From NCBI RefSeq assembly GCF_021568855.1, contig NZ_JAKGUG010000003.1, positions 248,001 through 312,000 of the forward strand: a DNA stretch of 64,000 nucleotides, written 5' to 3'. Below are positions 9,318 through 17,394 of the stretch, piece by piece. The stretch is from Dethiosulfovibrio russensis (GTDB lineage Bacteria; Synergistota; Synergistia; Synergistales; Dethiosulfovibrionaceae). The notes under the pieces were generated by a model. The model saw only the letters and a program-made list of their open reading frames with translations, did not search any database and was not told the DNA's origin. Made by a program: the position numbers and the translations under genes. The number at the start of each line of letters is the position of its first letter. Position 1 is the first letter of the stretch.

Positions 9318-10331
9318 ATGAAGGTAAAAAAGAAGTTGGTCTTTAGGTGTTTTTTTATGATTTCCTTGATCGTATCCATATCGGCGACGACGTTGTGGCT
9401 TATGTTTCCCGATTGGTGGTACGATGTATGTGTTATGCCCTTTCGTTCGTCTCCTGCGGTCGATTTTCGGATCTCTCCTGGAGTAAGGGCATCTCGAATA
9501 GCGGAGGATCTCGTCGACGAAGGAATATCTGTCAGCAGGGGAAATCTGATCCGTTTTATGGTCCGATCCGGACTGGACAGAAAACTAAGGCCGGGACTTT
9601 ACAGCCTAATCCCAGGGCCCAGCTGGAGGGTCGTGGAACAACTGTTAAATCAGGAGCCGTTACAGTTCAAGATAACCTTGATCCCCGGAACTCCACTGGG
9701 CGACTATTTTCCGTTCGAGGAAAATTACGTATCTAGAGATAACGAGATGCAGCTTTCCAAGAGTTTTTTTCCCGAAGATATGGTGGACCTACTGCCGTCC
9801 GTGCCTGTTTACAGAGCGGCCTATCTTCTCCCCGAGACATACCATCTACCGGAACTGAATCCGGAGTCTCTTGTCTCTCAGGCCTCGAGATTATGGTGGA
9901 ATCTGCTGGGGAAACGCATGCCGAAAGCGTCGAAAGACGTCTTCGATCTGGCCATAAAGGCATCTCTGGTGGAGAGGGAATCCCTTAAAGACGAGGAGCG
10001 TCCCGTAATCGCCGGAGTTATAGAAAACAGATTGAAAAGGGGAATGCCCTTACAGATAGACGCCACCGTCGTCTATGCCTTGAAGCTTAAGGGACGAGAT
10101 GTCAAGAGGGTTTCCTATAAGGATCTGAAGGTCGATTCCCCTTACAATACATACAGGATACCGGGCTTGCCGCCTTCTCCGATATGCATACCCTCGGCTG
10201 CATCGTGGAAAGCGGTGTTATCGCCGGATGAACACGGTTATCTCTACTATGTGGCGGACGGTACGGGAGGTCATGTCTTCTCCCGCACCTATGAACAGCA
10301 TAGAAGGGCTATAAGAAAGGTCCGTAATTGA
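9318..10331 (+). CDS. mltG: Endolytic murein transglycosylase MltG
   Basis: MltG cuts nascent glycan strands at the inner membrane and sets chain length. The 337-residue protein has one N-terminal membrane helix (about 7-28), a LysM-like region with GVRASRIAEDLVDEG, and the YceG catalytic domain with SLVERES and GVIENRLKRGMPLQIDATVVYAL. Glu219 aligns with the catalytic Glu218 of E. coli MltG. The C-terminal PYNTYRIPGLPPSPICIPS is typical. It starts 8 bp after queA and its end overlaps the upstream part of yqeH. Confidence 0.95.
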   Translation: MKVKKKLVFRCFFMISLIVSISATTLWLMFPDWWYDVCVMPFRSSPAVDFRISPGVRASRIAEDLVDEGISVSRGNLIRFMVRSGLDRKLRPGLYSLIPGPSWRVVEQLLNQEPLQFKITLIPGTPLGDYFPFEENYVSRDNEMQLSKSFFPEDMVDLLPSVPVYRAAYLLPETYHLPELNPESLVSQASRLWWNLLGKRMPKASKDVFDLAIKASLVERESLKDEERPVIAGVIENRLKRGMPLQIDATVVYALKLKGRDVKRVSYKDLKVDSPYNTYRIPGLPPSPICIPSAASWKAVLSPDEHGYLYYVADGTGGHVFSRTYEQHRRAIRKVRN

Positions 10332-10360
10332 CGATCCGAGAGATCGAGGAGGGGAACCTC

Positions 10361-11497
10361 ATGGAAGACTTAAAGGATAAGAGATGTCCCGGGTGTGGTG
10401 CCCGTTTTCAGAGAAACGATCCTGATGGGGCAGGTTATCTCCCGGAGGGTAAAGACCCCGATGGTAACGTAATATGCAAAAGATGCTTTCAGATGAAACA
10501 CTACGGGGTTTTCAAAAAAGCCTCCATAAAGGACAGCTCTATAAAAAGAGACATCTCCAGGGAAGTCTCTGGGTGTTCCGCGATCTTTCTCGTAGTGGAC
10601 ATATGCCAGTTCGAGATATCCTCCAGTGCCTTGGATTGGGTGGCCGATCTCAACAAGCCGGTTTTCGTCGTTATAAATAAATGTGACGTATTATCCAAGT
10701 GGATCACTCCAGGGGAAATAGCCTCCTGGGCTTCCGAAAGGCTATCGGTGCCGCTCCATAGAATACACCCTCTGTCCGCCTTGAACCGGAAATCAGTCAG
10801 AGATCTTAGAAATAGGATAGAGGATGCCTTTCCTCCGGGAAGTAAAATATTGCTTCTCGGAACCACTAATGTAGGGAAAAGCACCCTTCTGAGCGGACTG
10901 ACGGGGGACGATACTCCCACTATCTCCCGGCTCCCTGGAACTACTTTAGGGATAACCCAGGTAAAGAGTCGCCATAGCGCCATCACCTACGTAGACGTGC
11001 CGGGACTGAAGGAGGTCAACCCATGGCTAGGGAAGCTGTGTGCTGACTGTCTGACCGGGCTGATACCACAGAAAAAACTTCAGAGTTATTCCACCGTGCT
11101 CAAACCGGGACAATGTCTGTCTTTAGGTGCTATCGGCTGGTTTGTCGTAGACGATGCGGGAGAACGAGGATGGATAAAGGTGGAGGCCTTTGCCGCCGAC
11201 GAGATGATCTTCCATCGGACCACCGAAGATCGATTGCATGAACTTCTGGCTCCCTACAGGGAGGACCTTTTCTCTCTTCCCTGTTCGAGCTGTTGGGCCT
11301 CCCTGGAGGGCCCGGACTACGTCGAATACATGGAGGATTTTCACGTCGGGCTCGACATAGTCTTGCCTGGATGTGGCTGGTTTTCCGTACGGAGCGGTTA
11401 CGGGAACGGTCGATTTTACCTCCCGAAGGGAATCTCTCCTATACTGAGGCCCGTACTCGTCCCGAGTCAAAAGGACAGAAAAGGCCAATCTCGATGA
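10361..11497 (+). CDS. yqeH: YqeH-type circularly permuted ribosome-assembly GTPase
   Basis: The 378-residue protein has an N-terminal zinc finger (Cys9, Cys12, Cys39, Cys42). A circularly permuted G domain follows: G4 (NKCD) and G5 (SAL) come first, then G1 (GTTNVGKST), the switch region, and G3 (DVPG). YqeH in Bacillus subtilis is needed for 30S subunit assembly. The C-terminal half is more divergent. The ATG at 10361 is chosen because GAGGAGGGG lies 6-7 bases before it; the open frame begins upstream inside mltG. The stop overlaps the tldD start as ATGA. Confidence 0.88.
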   Translation: MEDLKDKRCPGCGARFQRNDPDGAGYLPEGKDPDGNVICKRCFQMKHYGVFKKASIKDSSIKRDISREVSGCSAIFLVVDICQFEISSSALDWVADLNKPVFVVINKCDVLSKWITPGEIASWASERLSVPLHRIHPLSALNRKSVRDLRNRIEDAFPPGSKILLLGTTNVGKSTLLSGLTGDDTPTISRLPGTTLGITQVKSRHSAITYVDVPGLKEVNPWLGKLCADCLTGLIPQKKLQSYSTVLKPGQCLSLGAIGWFVVDDAGERGWIKVEAFAADEMIFHRTTEDRLHELLAPYREDLFSLPCSSCWASLEGPDYVEYMEDFHVGLDIVLPGCGWFSVRSGYGNGRFYLPKGISPILRPVLVPSQKDRKGQSR

Positions 11498-12861
11498 CAG
11501 TCTTTATGGATTCACTGAGGGATTATTGGTCCTCCCTATGCTCCCGATCTGAAATAGTTCTAGGGGATCTTTACCTACAGAGCTCTTCAGGGCATCATAT
11601 GACTTTGGACGATGGACGGCTGGAGGACATAGGCTCCTCCAGCTCCTCCGGCGTAGGTGTGAGGCTTCTAAGAGGAGAGGAGACGATTTACACCAGCAGG
11701 AACGGCACCGATGGAAACGCCCTAAGGACGGCCATGGAAGAGATATCCATCCTCAGGGGGGACAAGTCAGGGAGGGTCCCAGAAGGTGACTCTATACTGG
11801 TAACCCCCGTGTTGCCTCCTATCTCGATGGGGGACGAGCTTATCAGGCTTAATAGGAAAATTCGGTCTCTGTCGTCCAAGGTGGCTCAGGTAAGTCTGGC
11901 TTTTTCGTCTTCGGAGAAAAACGTTCTCATAATTAGAGAGGACGGTTCCGTCTGTAGAGATAAAAGACGTTATTCCATGTACAGCGTCAACATAGTGGCC
12001 GAGAAGGACGGAGATCTTCAGACCGGATCGAGGGTAGTAGCCCAGATGACCGATATCGACGGCCTTTTAAGGAAATACGATTTTGACGAGATCGCCTCGG
12101 ATGCCTTGCGGACAGCCGAAACCATGCTGGAGGCCACTCTGTGTCCTGCCGGGGCCATGGATGTCGTCTTCGCAGGAGAGGCCGGGGGTACCATGATCCA
12201 CGAAGCCTGCGGACACGGCATGGAAGCCGATATAGTCGAAAAGGATTTCTCCGTTTACAGAGACAGAATCGGAGAGGTTATAGCGTCTCCTTCAGTTACT
12301 ATCGTCGACGATGGCTCTATACCCGGTCTATATGGAAGTTTCGAGGTCGACGATGAGGGGACTCCTTCGAGAAGAAACTTACTGGTCGATAAAGGGGTGC
12401 TCAAGGCCTATATGACCGATAGGGAGACTTCAGAGAGAACAGGCTTCCCCTTGACGGGAAACGGCAGGAGATCGTCCTACAGAGTGCCCCCTCAGACCAG
12501 GATGAGCAATACCTTCGTCGAACCGGGAGAGACCACTATGAATGAACTACTGGGATCGGTGGACAACGGCTTGCTGGTCAGACAGATGGGCGGAGGAGAG
12601 GTAAACCCTACTTCCGGTGACTTCGTCTTCCACGTTACGGAGGGGTATCTGGTCAAAGGTGGCAAGGTGACCGTTCCGGTAAGAGGTGCCATATTGACCG
12701 GCAACGGTCCTGATGTTCTTCGACGTGTAGTCGGAGTCGGAACGGATCTTCGATTCCTTCCCGGTATGTGCGGGAAGGGTGGTCAGAGTGTCCCCGTAAC
12801 GGACGGACAACCGGCCCTTTTAGTTGAAAATATAACCGTGGGAGGGAGTTCGACAGATTAA
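11494..12861 (+). CDS. tldD: TldD/PmbA family metalloprotease
   Basis: The 455-residue protein carries the zinc motif HEACGH (His236 to His241, HExxxH type) of the TldD subunit, and the C-terminal MCGKGGQSVPVTDGQPALLV stretch. TldD works with TldE/PmbA as a heterodimeric protease that trims peptides, as in microcin B17 and quinohemoprotein maturation. No pmbA/tldE partner is in the window; it may be elsewhere, or this may be a homomer. The start at 11494 overlaps the yqeH stop; ATG at 11506 is an alternative. The stop overlaps ftsK as TAATG. Confidence 0.92.
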   Translation: MTVFMDSLRDYWSSLCSRSEIVLGDLYLQSSSGHHMTLDDGRLEDIGSSSSSGVGVRLLRGEETIYTSRNGTDGNALRTAMEEISILRGDKSGRVPEGDSILVTPVLPPISMGDELIRLNRKIRSLSSKVAQVSLAFSSSEKNVLIIREDGSVCRDKRRYSMYSVNIVAEKDGDLQTGSRVVAQMTDIDGLLRKYDFDEIASDALRTAETMLEATLCPAGAMDVVFAGEAGGTMIHEACGHGMEADIVEKDFSVYRDRIGEVIASPSVTIVDDGSIPGLYGSFEVDDEGTPSRRNLLVDKGVLKAYMTDRETSERTGFPLTGNGRRSSYRVPPQTRMSNTFVEPGETTMNELLGSVDNGLLVRQMGGGEVNPTSGDFVFHVTEGYLVKGGKVTVPVRGAILTGNGPDVLRRVVGVGTDLRFLPGMCGKGGQSVPVTDGQPALLVENITVGGSSTD

Positions 12862-15212
12862 TGCCCTTGAATAACGAACAGGATCAAGATCGCGTGATTA
12901 TAAGAAGGAAGAAAAGAAGATCGGGGAGAAAAGACGAGAAAACCGGAGGAATCTTGGCCCTCCGTCTGTTTTTCATGCTTTCCTTTTTCCTCGTCGTCTA
13001 CTTGGTCGGGGCCCTCGTCTGTCCTTGGACCGGACTTTGGGGACGGTCTTTAGGAGACTTCATTCTAGGTCTTTCCGGAGGAGCTACTGTTATTCCCTTG
13101 TTCTTTCTGGCCTATTCTCTTTTTGCCCTAGGAACCGGCAGAAAGATAACTTCCCCTCTCAGACAGATCGGAGGGACTGGGCTTCTCTTTATCTGTGGGG
13201 CAATCTTGACCGGGATAATGTCCATGACTGGCCCCCAGCCCAGAGTTCTGACCCCGGGTATCATGGGAACCATGCTGGCAGGGTTGTCGGTAGAGTGGAT
13301 AGGGGCTTTGGGCACGCTGATAGTAGGCATTTCCTTGACGGCGTTATCGGCCTATCTCTACGGTATCTCTGCAATTAGGCCCGAGGCCGTCCTCGGCTGG
13401 ATTCAGGGCATGGTACTTCGGTTCAGGGCCAGGTTGCCAAGGAGGCCGCTTGCCGATGAATACGACTCCTCCGAGGACGTCTCATTGGACTGGGAAGACG
13501 AGCCGGTTCCAGAGATATCCATAAGGACGGTGTCCCCCGAGAATTCGGACGAACTTCTCGATGGCGACCTATATGAGGACCAGGAGGAAGAGAGTTTTCC
13601 CGTAGAGGATTATCGGGAGGAGGTTCTCTCCGACGATAACGAGGAGGAATCTTGCTTCTCTGACGAGGAAAATGACGAGGAAAAACGGTCCTTTTCCGAC
13701 GCATCTACCGTCTCCCGCGAGGAGAACCACGAGTTGGACGATGACGAAATCGACGAGGAAGATCTCCCGGAGGAGGAGACTGATCCTACCGGTCCATTTC
13801 CTCCGCCGATGGATCTTTTCGGCCCAGGAGAGACCGGAGATCCTAGAAACGATCCGATGATACTCCGCCAAAAAGGTTTGGACATCGTGAGCGCTCTTTC
13901 CAGTTTCGGAGTGGACGCCGAGCTGGCCCGTACCGTCGAGGGACCTACTGTCATACAGTATCAGATCCAATTGGCTCCGGGGGTTAAAGTCAGCAAGGTC
14001 GCGGGGTTGAGCAAGGATATTGCCGTGGCCTTGGCTGTCCCGTCTTTGAGGGTGGAGGCCCCCATCCCCGGGACATCCTACGTAGGCATCGAGGTCCCCA
14101 ACAAGAAAAGGCGCCCTGTGACGCTCCGTTCCGTGATGGAATCCGAAGAATTTTCGGATTCCGACGTGATCCTCCCTCTTCCACTGGGATTTCGCGTAGA
14201 CGGATCCCCCTTGGTTGTGGGATTAGAGGAACTTCCTCATCTCCTGGTAGCTGGGACGACCGGTTCGGGTAAAAGCGTCTTCGTTACAAGCTGTATAACC
14301 GCCATGTGCGCAACCAGAACACCTGCGGAGCTGCGTTTTATACTGGTCGATCCCAAGCGAGTCGAGATGGCTATATACGAAAAACTTCCTCATGTCTTGG
14401 CAAAACCGATCGTAGATCCCCAAAAGGCGATACACGCTTTAGGTTGGGCTGTCCGTGAGATGGAGAGACGATACGAGGTCTTTGCCAGGACAAGGGTGCG
14501 TCAGCTGTCGGGATACAATCAAAAAGTACTCCCGAAAGACAGGCTGCCCCATATAGTGATAGTGGTGGACGAGTTGGCCGATCTGATGTTCACCGCATCC
14601 AAAGAGGTGGAGGATTTTATCTGTCGTCTGGCTCAGATGGCTCGAGCTACCGGTATCCATCTGATATTGGCCACTCAGAGACCATCCGTCAACGTCATCA
14701 CGGGGTTGATAAAAGCCAACGTCCCCGCCAGAGTGGCTTTCACCCTTCCGTCACAGACCGATTCCAGGACGATAATCGACGTAACGGGAGCACAGCAACT
14801 TTTAGGTAAAGGCGATATGCTTTTTTCCAGCACTAAATTCCCAAGACCCATAAGGATCCAGTCTCCTTTTATAGACGAGGATACCACCTTACAGGTCATA
14901 GACTCTCTTCGACGTTCTTTTGGGGATCCCGAATACGTCGAGCTCGAGGACCAACAAAACGGCAAAGGAGGACGTAACGTTGATTTCTCCTACGACGATA
15001 GACTGGAAGAGGCTATCAGGTTCGTCCTCGGCAGTGGCATCGCCTCGGCCAGCAGATTGCAAAGACAGATGCGGGTAGGATTTACCAGGGCCGCCAGGAT
15101 GATAGATACTATGGAGCAGATGGGGATCATAGGTCCTCAAGATGGATCTAAACCCAGGGAGATCTACGTCGACGAAGAAAGGGCGGAGGAAATACTTGAG
15201 GAATATCTCTGA
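12861..15212 (+). CDS. ftsK: FtsK/SpoIIIE DNA translocase
   Basis: The 783-residue protein has about four N-terminal membrane helices (about 30-175) and a strongly acidic low-complexity linker (about 195-315). The alpha/beta RecA-like motor has Walker A in GTTGSGKS (Lys471) and a Walker B region IVIVVDELADLM. The C-terminal gamma winged helix has MRVGFTRAARMIDTMEQMG. It pumps chromosome DNA through the closing septum and, through gamma, reads oriented DNA motifs and contacts XerD. Its start overlaps tldD by one base and its end overlaps thiN. The acidic linker is the only unusual part. Confidence 0.96.
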   Translation: MPLNNEQDQDRVIIRRKKRRSGRKDEKTGGILALRLFFMLSFFLVVYLVGALVCPWTGLWGRSLGDFILGLSGGATVIPLFFLAYSLFALGTGRKITSPLRQIGGTGLLFICGAILTGIMSMTGPQPRVLTPGIMGTMLAGLSVEWIGALGTLIVGISLTALSAYLYGISAIRPEAVLGWIQGMVLRFRARLPRRPLADEYDSSEDVSLDWEDEPVPEISIRTVSPENSDELLDGDLYEDQEEESFPVEDYREEVLSDDNEEESCFSDEENDEEKRSFSDASTVSREENHELDDDEIDEEDLPEEETDPTGPFPPPMDLFGPGETGDPRNDPMILRQKGLDIVSALSSFGVDAELARTVEGPTVIQYQIQLAPGVKVSKVAGLSKDIAVALAVPSLRVEAPIPGTSYVGIEVPNKKRRPVTLRSVMESEEFSDSDVILPLPLGFRVDGSPLVVGLEELPHLLVAGTTGSGKSVFVTSCITAMCATRTPAELRFILVDPKRVEMAIYEKLPHVLAKPIVDPQKAIHALGWAVREMERRYEVFARTRVRQLSGYNQKVLPKDRLPHIVIVVDELADLMFTASKEVEDFICRLAQMARATGIHLILATQRPSVNVITGLIKANVPARVAFTLPSQTDSRTIIDVTGAQQLLGKGDMLFSSTKFPRPIRIQSPFIDEDTTLQVIDSLRRSFGDPEYVELEDQQNGKGGRNVDFSYDDRLEEAIRFVLGSGIASASRLQRQMRVGFTRAARMIDTMEQMGIIGPQDGSKPREIYVDEERAEEILEEYL

Positions 15213-15957
15213 CGACGAAGCCAGAAAAGCTGTCGAACTGCCCCGTGTAAGCCTGTCTTTAGAGGGTCTTAACGAAGGGAAGAGAGGAAGGGTCATGGTC
15301 GCGGGAGGTAGAAAACCGATATCTTCCTGGCTCACAGACCTCTGTCGCGGCCGAGAGCTATGGGCGGTGGATTCCGGTGCCGACTCCTGCATGAAGGCAG
15401 GTATCGTCCCCGATCTATGTCTAGGTGATTTCGACAGTTTATCTCGTTCCTCCTTCGATTGGCTGCAAAAAAATGCCGTTCCTTTGGAACGGCATCCCGC
15501 TGACAAGGATTTTACGGATCTTCAGTTGTCCATAGAGAGAGACAGGCAAGATCCGTCAGGATATCTGATAATAACCGGATGTTGGGGAGGTCGGTTCGAT
15601 CATCTTTGGAGTCTGGTGATGTCTGCCTTTGAGGCGGATATATTCCCACATGGTCCGATCGTCTTAGCCGATCACAGAGAGTTGATGTTTTTCTTGAAGG
15701 GAGGGGACTCCTGCACGATCTCCCTGAAAGACAAAAATGAGCCTAAGGCCCTATCTCTGCTGGCCCTGTCCGACAAGGCTGAGGGAGTATCGGTCTCCGG
15801 GGTGAAGTGGCCTCTCTCGGGGGCTTCCCTGAGGCGAGAGAACCCCTATGCCGTAAGCAACGTGATCTTGCCCGATGTAGAGGAAATACCGGTAAGCCTC
15901 GAGAAGGGCGCTCTAGGAATCTACGTTACTTGGGAGACGGAAGGGGATTTTTCCTAA
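15196..15957 (+). CDS. thiN: Thiamine pyrophosphokinase
   Basis: The enzyme transfers pyrophosphate from ATP to thiamine to give TPP, the cofactor of Dxs and of the 2-oxoacid oxidoreductase encoded here. Motifs seen are AVDSGADSC, PDLCLGDFDSL, DKDFTDLQLSI and GGRFDHLWS, all typical of the catalytic domain. The TTG at 15196 is chosen: GGAGG lies about 7 bases before it, giving 253 residues and a 17-bp overlap with ftsK. The open frame extends further left inside ftsK. Its stop touches the rpmB terminator. Confidence 0.88.
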   Translation: MRNISDDEARKAVELPRVSLSLEGLNEGKRGRVMVAGGRKPISSWLTDLCRGRELWAVDSGADSCMKAGIVPDLCLGDFDSLSRSSFDWLQKNAVPLERHPADKDFTDLQLSIERDRQDPSGYLIITGCWGGRFDHLWSLVMSAFEADIFPHGPIVLADHRELMFFLKGGDSCTISLKDKNEPKALSLLALSDKAEGVSVSGVKWPLSGASLRRENPYAVSNVILPDVEEIPVSLEKGALGIYVTWETEGDFS

Positions 15958-15987
15958 AAAGGAAGCGGGCCCCTAGAGGGCCCGCTT
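15956..15987 (-). terminator. Intrinsic terminator of rpmB
   Basis: A 10-bp GC-rich stem (15963-15972 with 15978-15987, loop 15973-15977) includes the rpmB stop codon. On the minus strand it is followed by CCTTTTT. On the plus strand no U-run follows, so thiN is not clearly terminated here. Confidence 0.8.
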
Positions 15988-16167
15988 AACCTTACCGGAA
16001 CGAAGACAGCGAGAGCATATACGAAGCTTTCTCGTTTCGCCGGCACCGAGATCAACCCTAACGGAATGAAGGTTGGGAAGCCAGCGCCTGCGGGTCTTCC
16101 TGTGGGAGTGACTTACGGAGTTGCCCGTTACCGGCCCCTTTCCGCAACAGTCGCACACCTTAGACAT
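15973..16167 (-). CDS. rpmB: 50S ribosomal protein L28
   Basis: The 64-residue basic protein begins [16 protein letters not shown] and ends with [12 protein letters not shown]. The two CxxC pairs are the zinc-binding form of L28. It is a lone leftward gene between two rightward operons, with its own promoter and terminator, as is common for L28. GTAAGGAGG precedes the ATG. Confidence 0.97.
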   Translation of the reverse strand: MSKVCDCCGKGPVTGNSVSHSHRKTRRRWLPNLHSVRVDLGAGETRKLRICSRCLRSGKVKRAL

Positions 16168-16208
16168 GATATAGTGGCCTCCTTACATAGGTTCAAATCG
16201 ACTGGAGC

Positions 16209-16238
16209 ATTGTACCATATAAGAGCCGAAAGGGACAA
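16209..16238 (-). promoter_or_regulatory. Promoter of rpmB
   Basis: On the minus strand TTGTCC (16233-16238) and an extended -10 TGG-TACAAT (TACAAT at 16209-16214) are separated by 18 bp. The element is 42 bp before the rpmB start. It lies inside the divergent gap with xseB, where I found no equally good rightward promoter. Confidence 0.7.
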
Positions 16239-16267
16239 CGATTCTTTACAGCTAGGGGAGTGTGAAT

Positions 16268-16492
16268 ATGAGATTTTCCGAAAAGATGACCCTTTTAGAG
16301 GAAATCGTACATAAATTGGAGACGGAAAAACTTCCTTTGGAGGATTCTCTGGAGCTTTTCGAACGAGGGGTATCCTTGGTCTCCGAGGCCAAGGGGTTTC
16401 TTTCCGAAGCTGAACAGCGCATATCCATGGTTACCGATAAAGGACAGGAACCAGTCGTATTGGAAGGGGTAACGGAAGATGGCGGACGCTGA
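16268..16492 (+). CDS. xseB: Exodeoxyribonuclease VII small subunit
   Basis: The 74-residue acidic protein has the XseB pattern LEEIVHKLETEKLPLEDSLELFERG, followed by the second helix with SEAEQRI. It binds the large nuclease subunit XseA. No xseA is adjacent, although xseA-xseB pairing is usual. The ATG at 16268 has AGGGGAG about 7 bases upstream; GTG at 16262 is less likely. Its last 14 bases overlap ispA. Confidence 0.93.
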   Translation: MRFSEKMTLLEEIVHKLETEKLPLEDSLELFERGVSLVSEAKGFLSEAEQRISMVTDKGQEPVVLEGVTEDGGR

Positions 16493-17381
16493 TATCCTGA
16501 AAAGAGAGCTGAAAGATAAAAAAGAGATCTTTGAGAAGTATATGGAAGATTGGGTGGGATCTCGTCCAGAGGGCGTTCCCCCTCTTATGTGGGATGCCAT
16601 GGTCTACTCTCTCAAGGTTGGAGGCAAGAGGCTTCGTCCCGTGCTCTGCATGGCGGCTGCGGAGCTTTTAGGAGGAAGGTCCGACCTGGTTCTGCCCATG
16701 GCCATGGCCTTGGAGATGGTCCACACCGCATCTTTGATACACGACGATCTCCCCGCTATGGACGACGATGTCCTCAGAAGAGGACAGCCTACCAATCACG
16801 TCGTCTACGGCGAGGCCTTGGCTATATTGGCAGGAGACGCCCTTCTGTGTCAGGCCTTCGAGCTCCCTCTGACAGAGCTTTCCTCGGAGATCTCCAGGGA
16901 GAACGTCGTCAAGGCGATCGCACACTTTGCCAGATCTATAGGTCCCGGCGGTATCTGTGGGGGACAGGTTCTGGATATGGAGTCGGAGGGATCCGAGAAG
17001 GACTGTAGTTCTCCTACGGAGATATCGACCTTGAAGACGGCTGCTTTGATCAGGACGTCCCTGATCACAGGGGCCATCCTGTCGGGAGGAAGTTCTGAGG
17101 ATCTGGAGGCTTTGGAGAGTTACGGTCTGGAACTCGGAGTGGCTTTTCAGATAGCCGACGATATACTGGACGTGAAGGGCGATCAAGAAGAGCTTGGCAA
17201 ATCTCTGGGGAAAGACGAAGCTCACGGCAAGAGGACGTTCGTAAGCGATTCCGGCATGGAAGACGCTATGAGGAACCTGAAGGAGAGGACCGAACGGGCT
17301 ATTTCGTCTCTGGATCGGTTTGGAGAGAGTAGCGCTTTTCTCAGGGAACTGGCCCTCTATCTGGAACACCGGACCAGATGA
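16479..17381 (+). CDS. ispA: Farnesyl/geranyl diphosphate synthase (short-chain polyprenyl synthase)
   Basis: The 300-residue all-helical enzyme condenses IPP with DMAPP, GPP and so on. The first aspartate-rich motif is in HDDLPAMDDD and the second is QIADDILD; GGKRLRP is the IPP-binding motif. It overlaps xseB by 14 bp and lies 13 bp before dxs, an arrangement (xseB-ispA-dxs) widespread in bacteria. Chain length (C15 or C20) cannot be fixed from what I can see. Confidence 0.94.
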   Translation: MADADILKRELKDKKEIFEKYMEDWVGSRPEGVPPLMWDAMVYSLKVGGKRLRPVLCMAAAELLGGRSDLVLPMAMALEMVHTASLIHDDLPAMDDDVLRRGQPTNHVVYGEALAILAGDALLCQAFELPLTELSSEISRENVVKAIAHFARSIGPGGICGGQVLDMESEGSEKDCSSPTEISTLKTAALIRTSLITGAILSGGSSEDLEALESYGLELGVAFQIADDILDVKGDQEELGKSLGKDEAHGKRTFVSDSGMEDAMRNLKERTERAISSLDRFGESSAFLRELALYLEHRTR

Positions 17382-17394
17382 AAGGAGATCGGTC

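Noticed and set aside
13569..13970. Antisense open frames over the ftsK linker
   Set aside because: They come from the repetitive Asp/Glu codons of the acidic linker.
16190..16220. Rightward promoter for xseB
   Set aside because: TTCAAA and TATAAG are present, but the spacing is about 20 bp and the leftward rpmB promoter in the same bases is much better.
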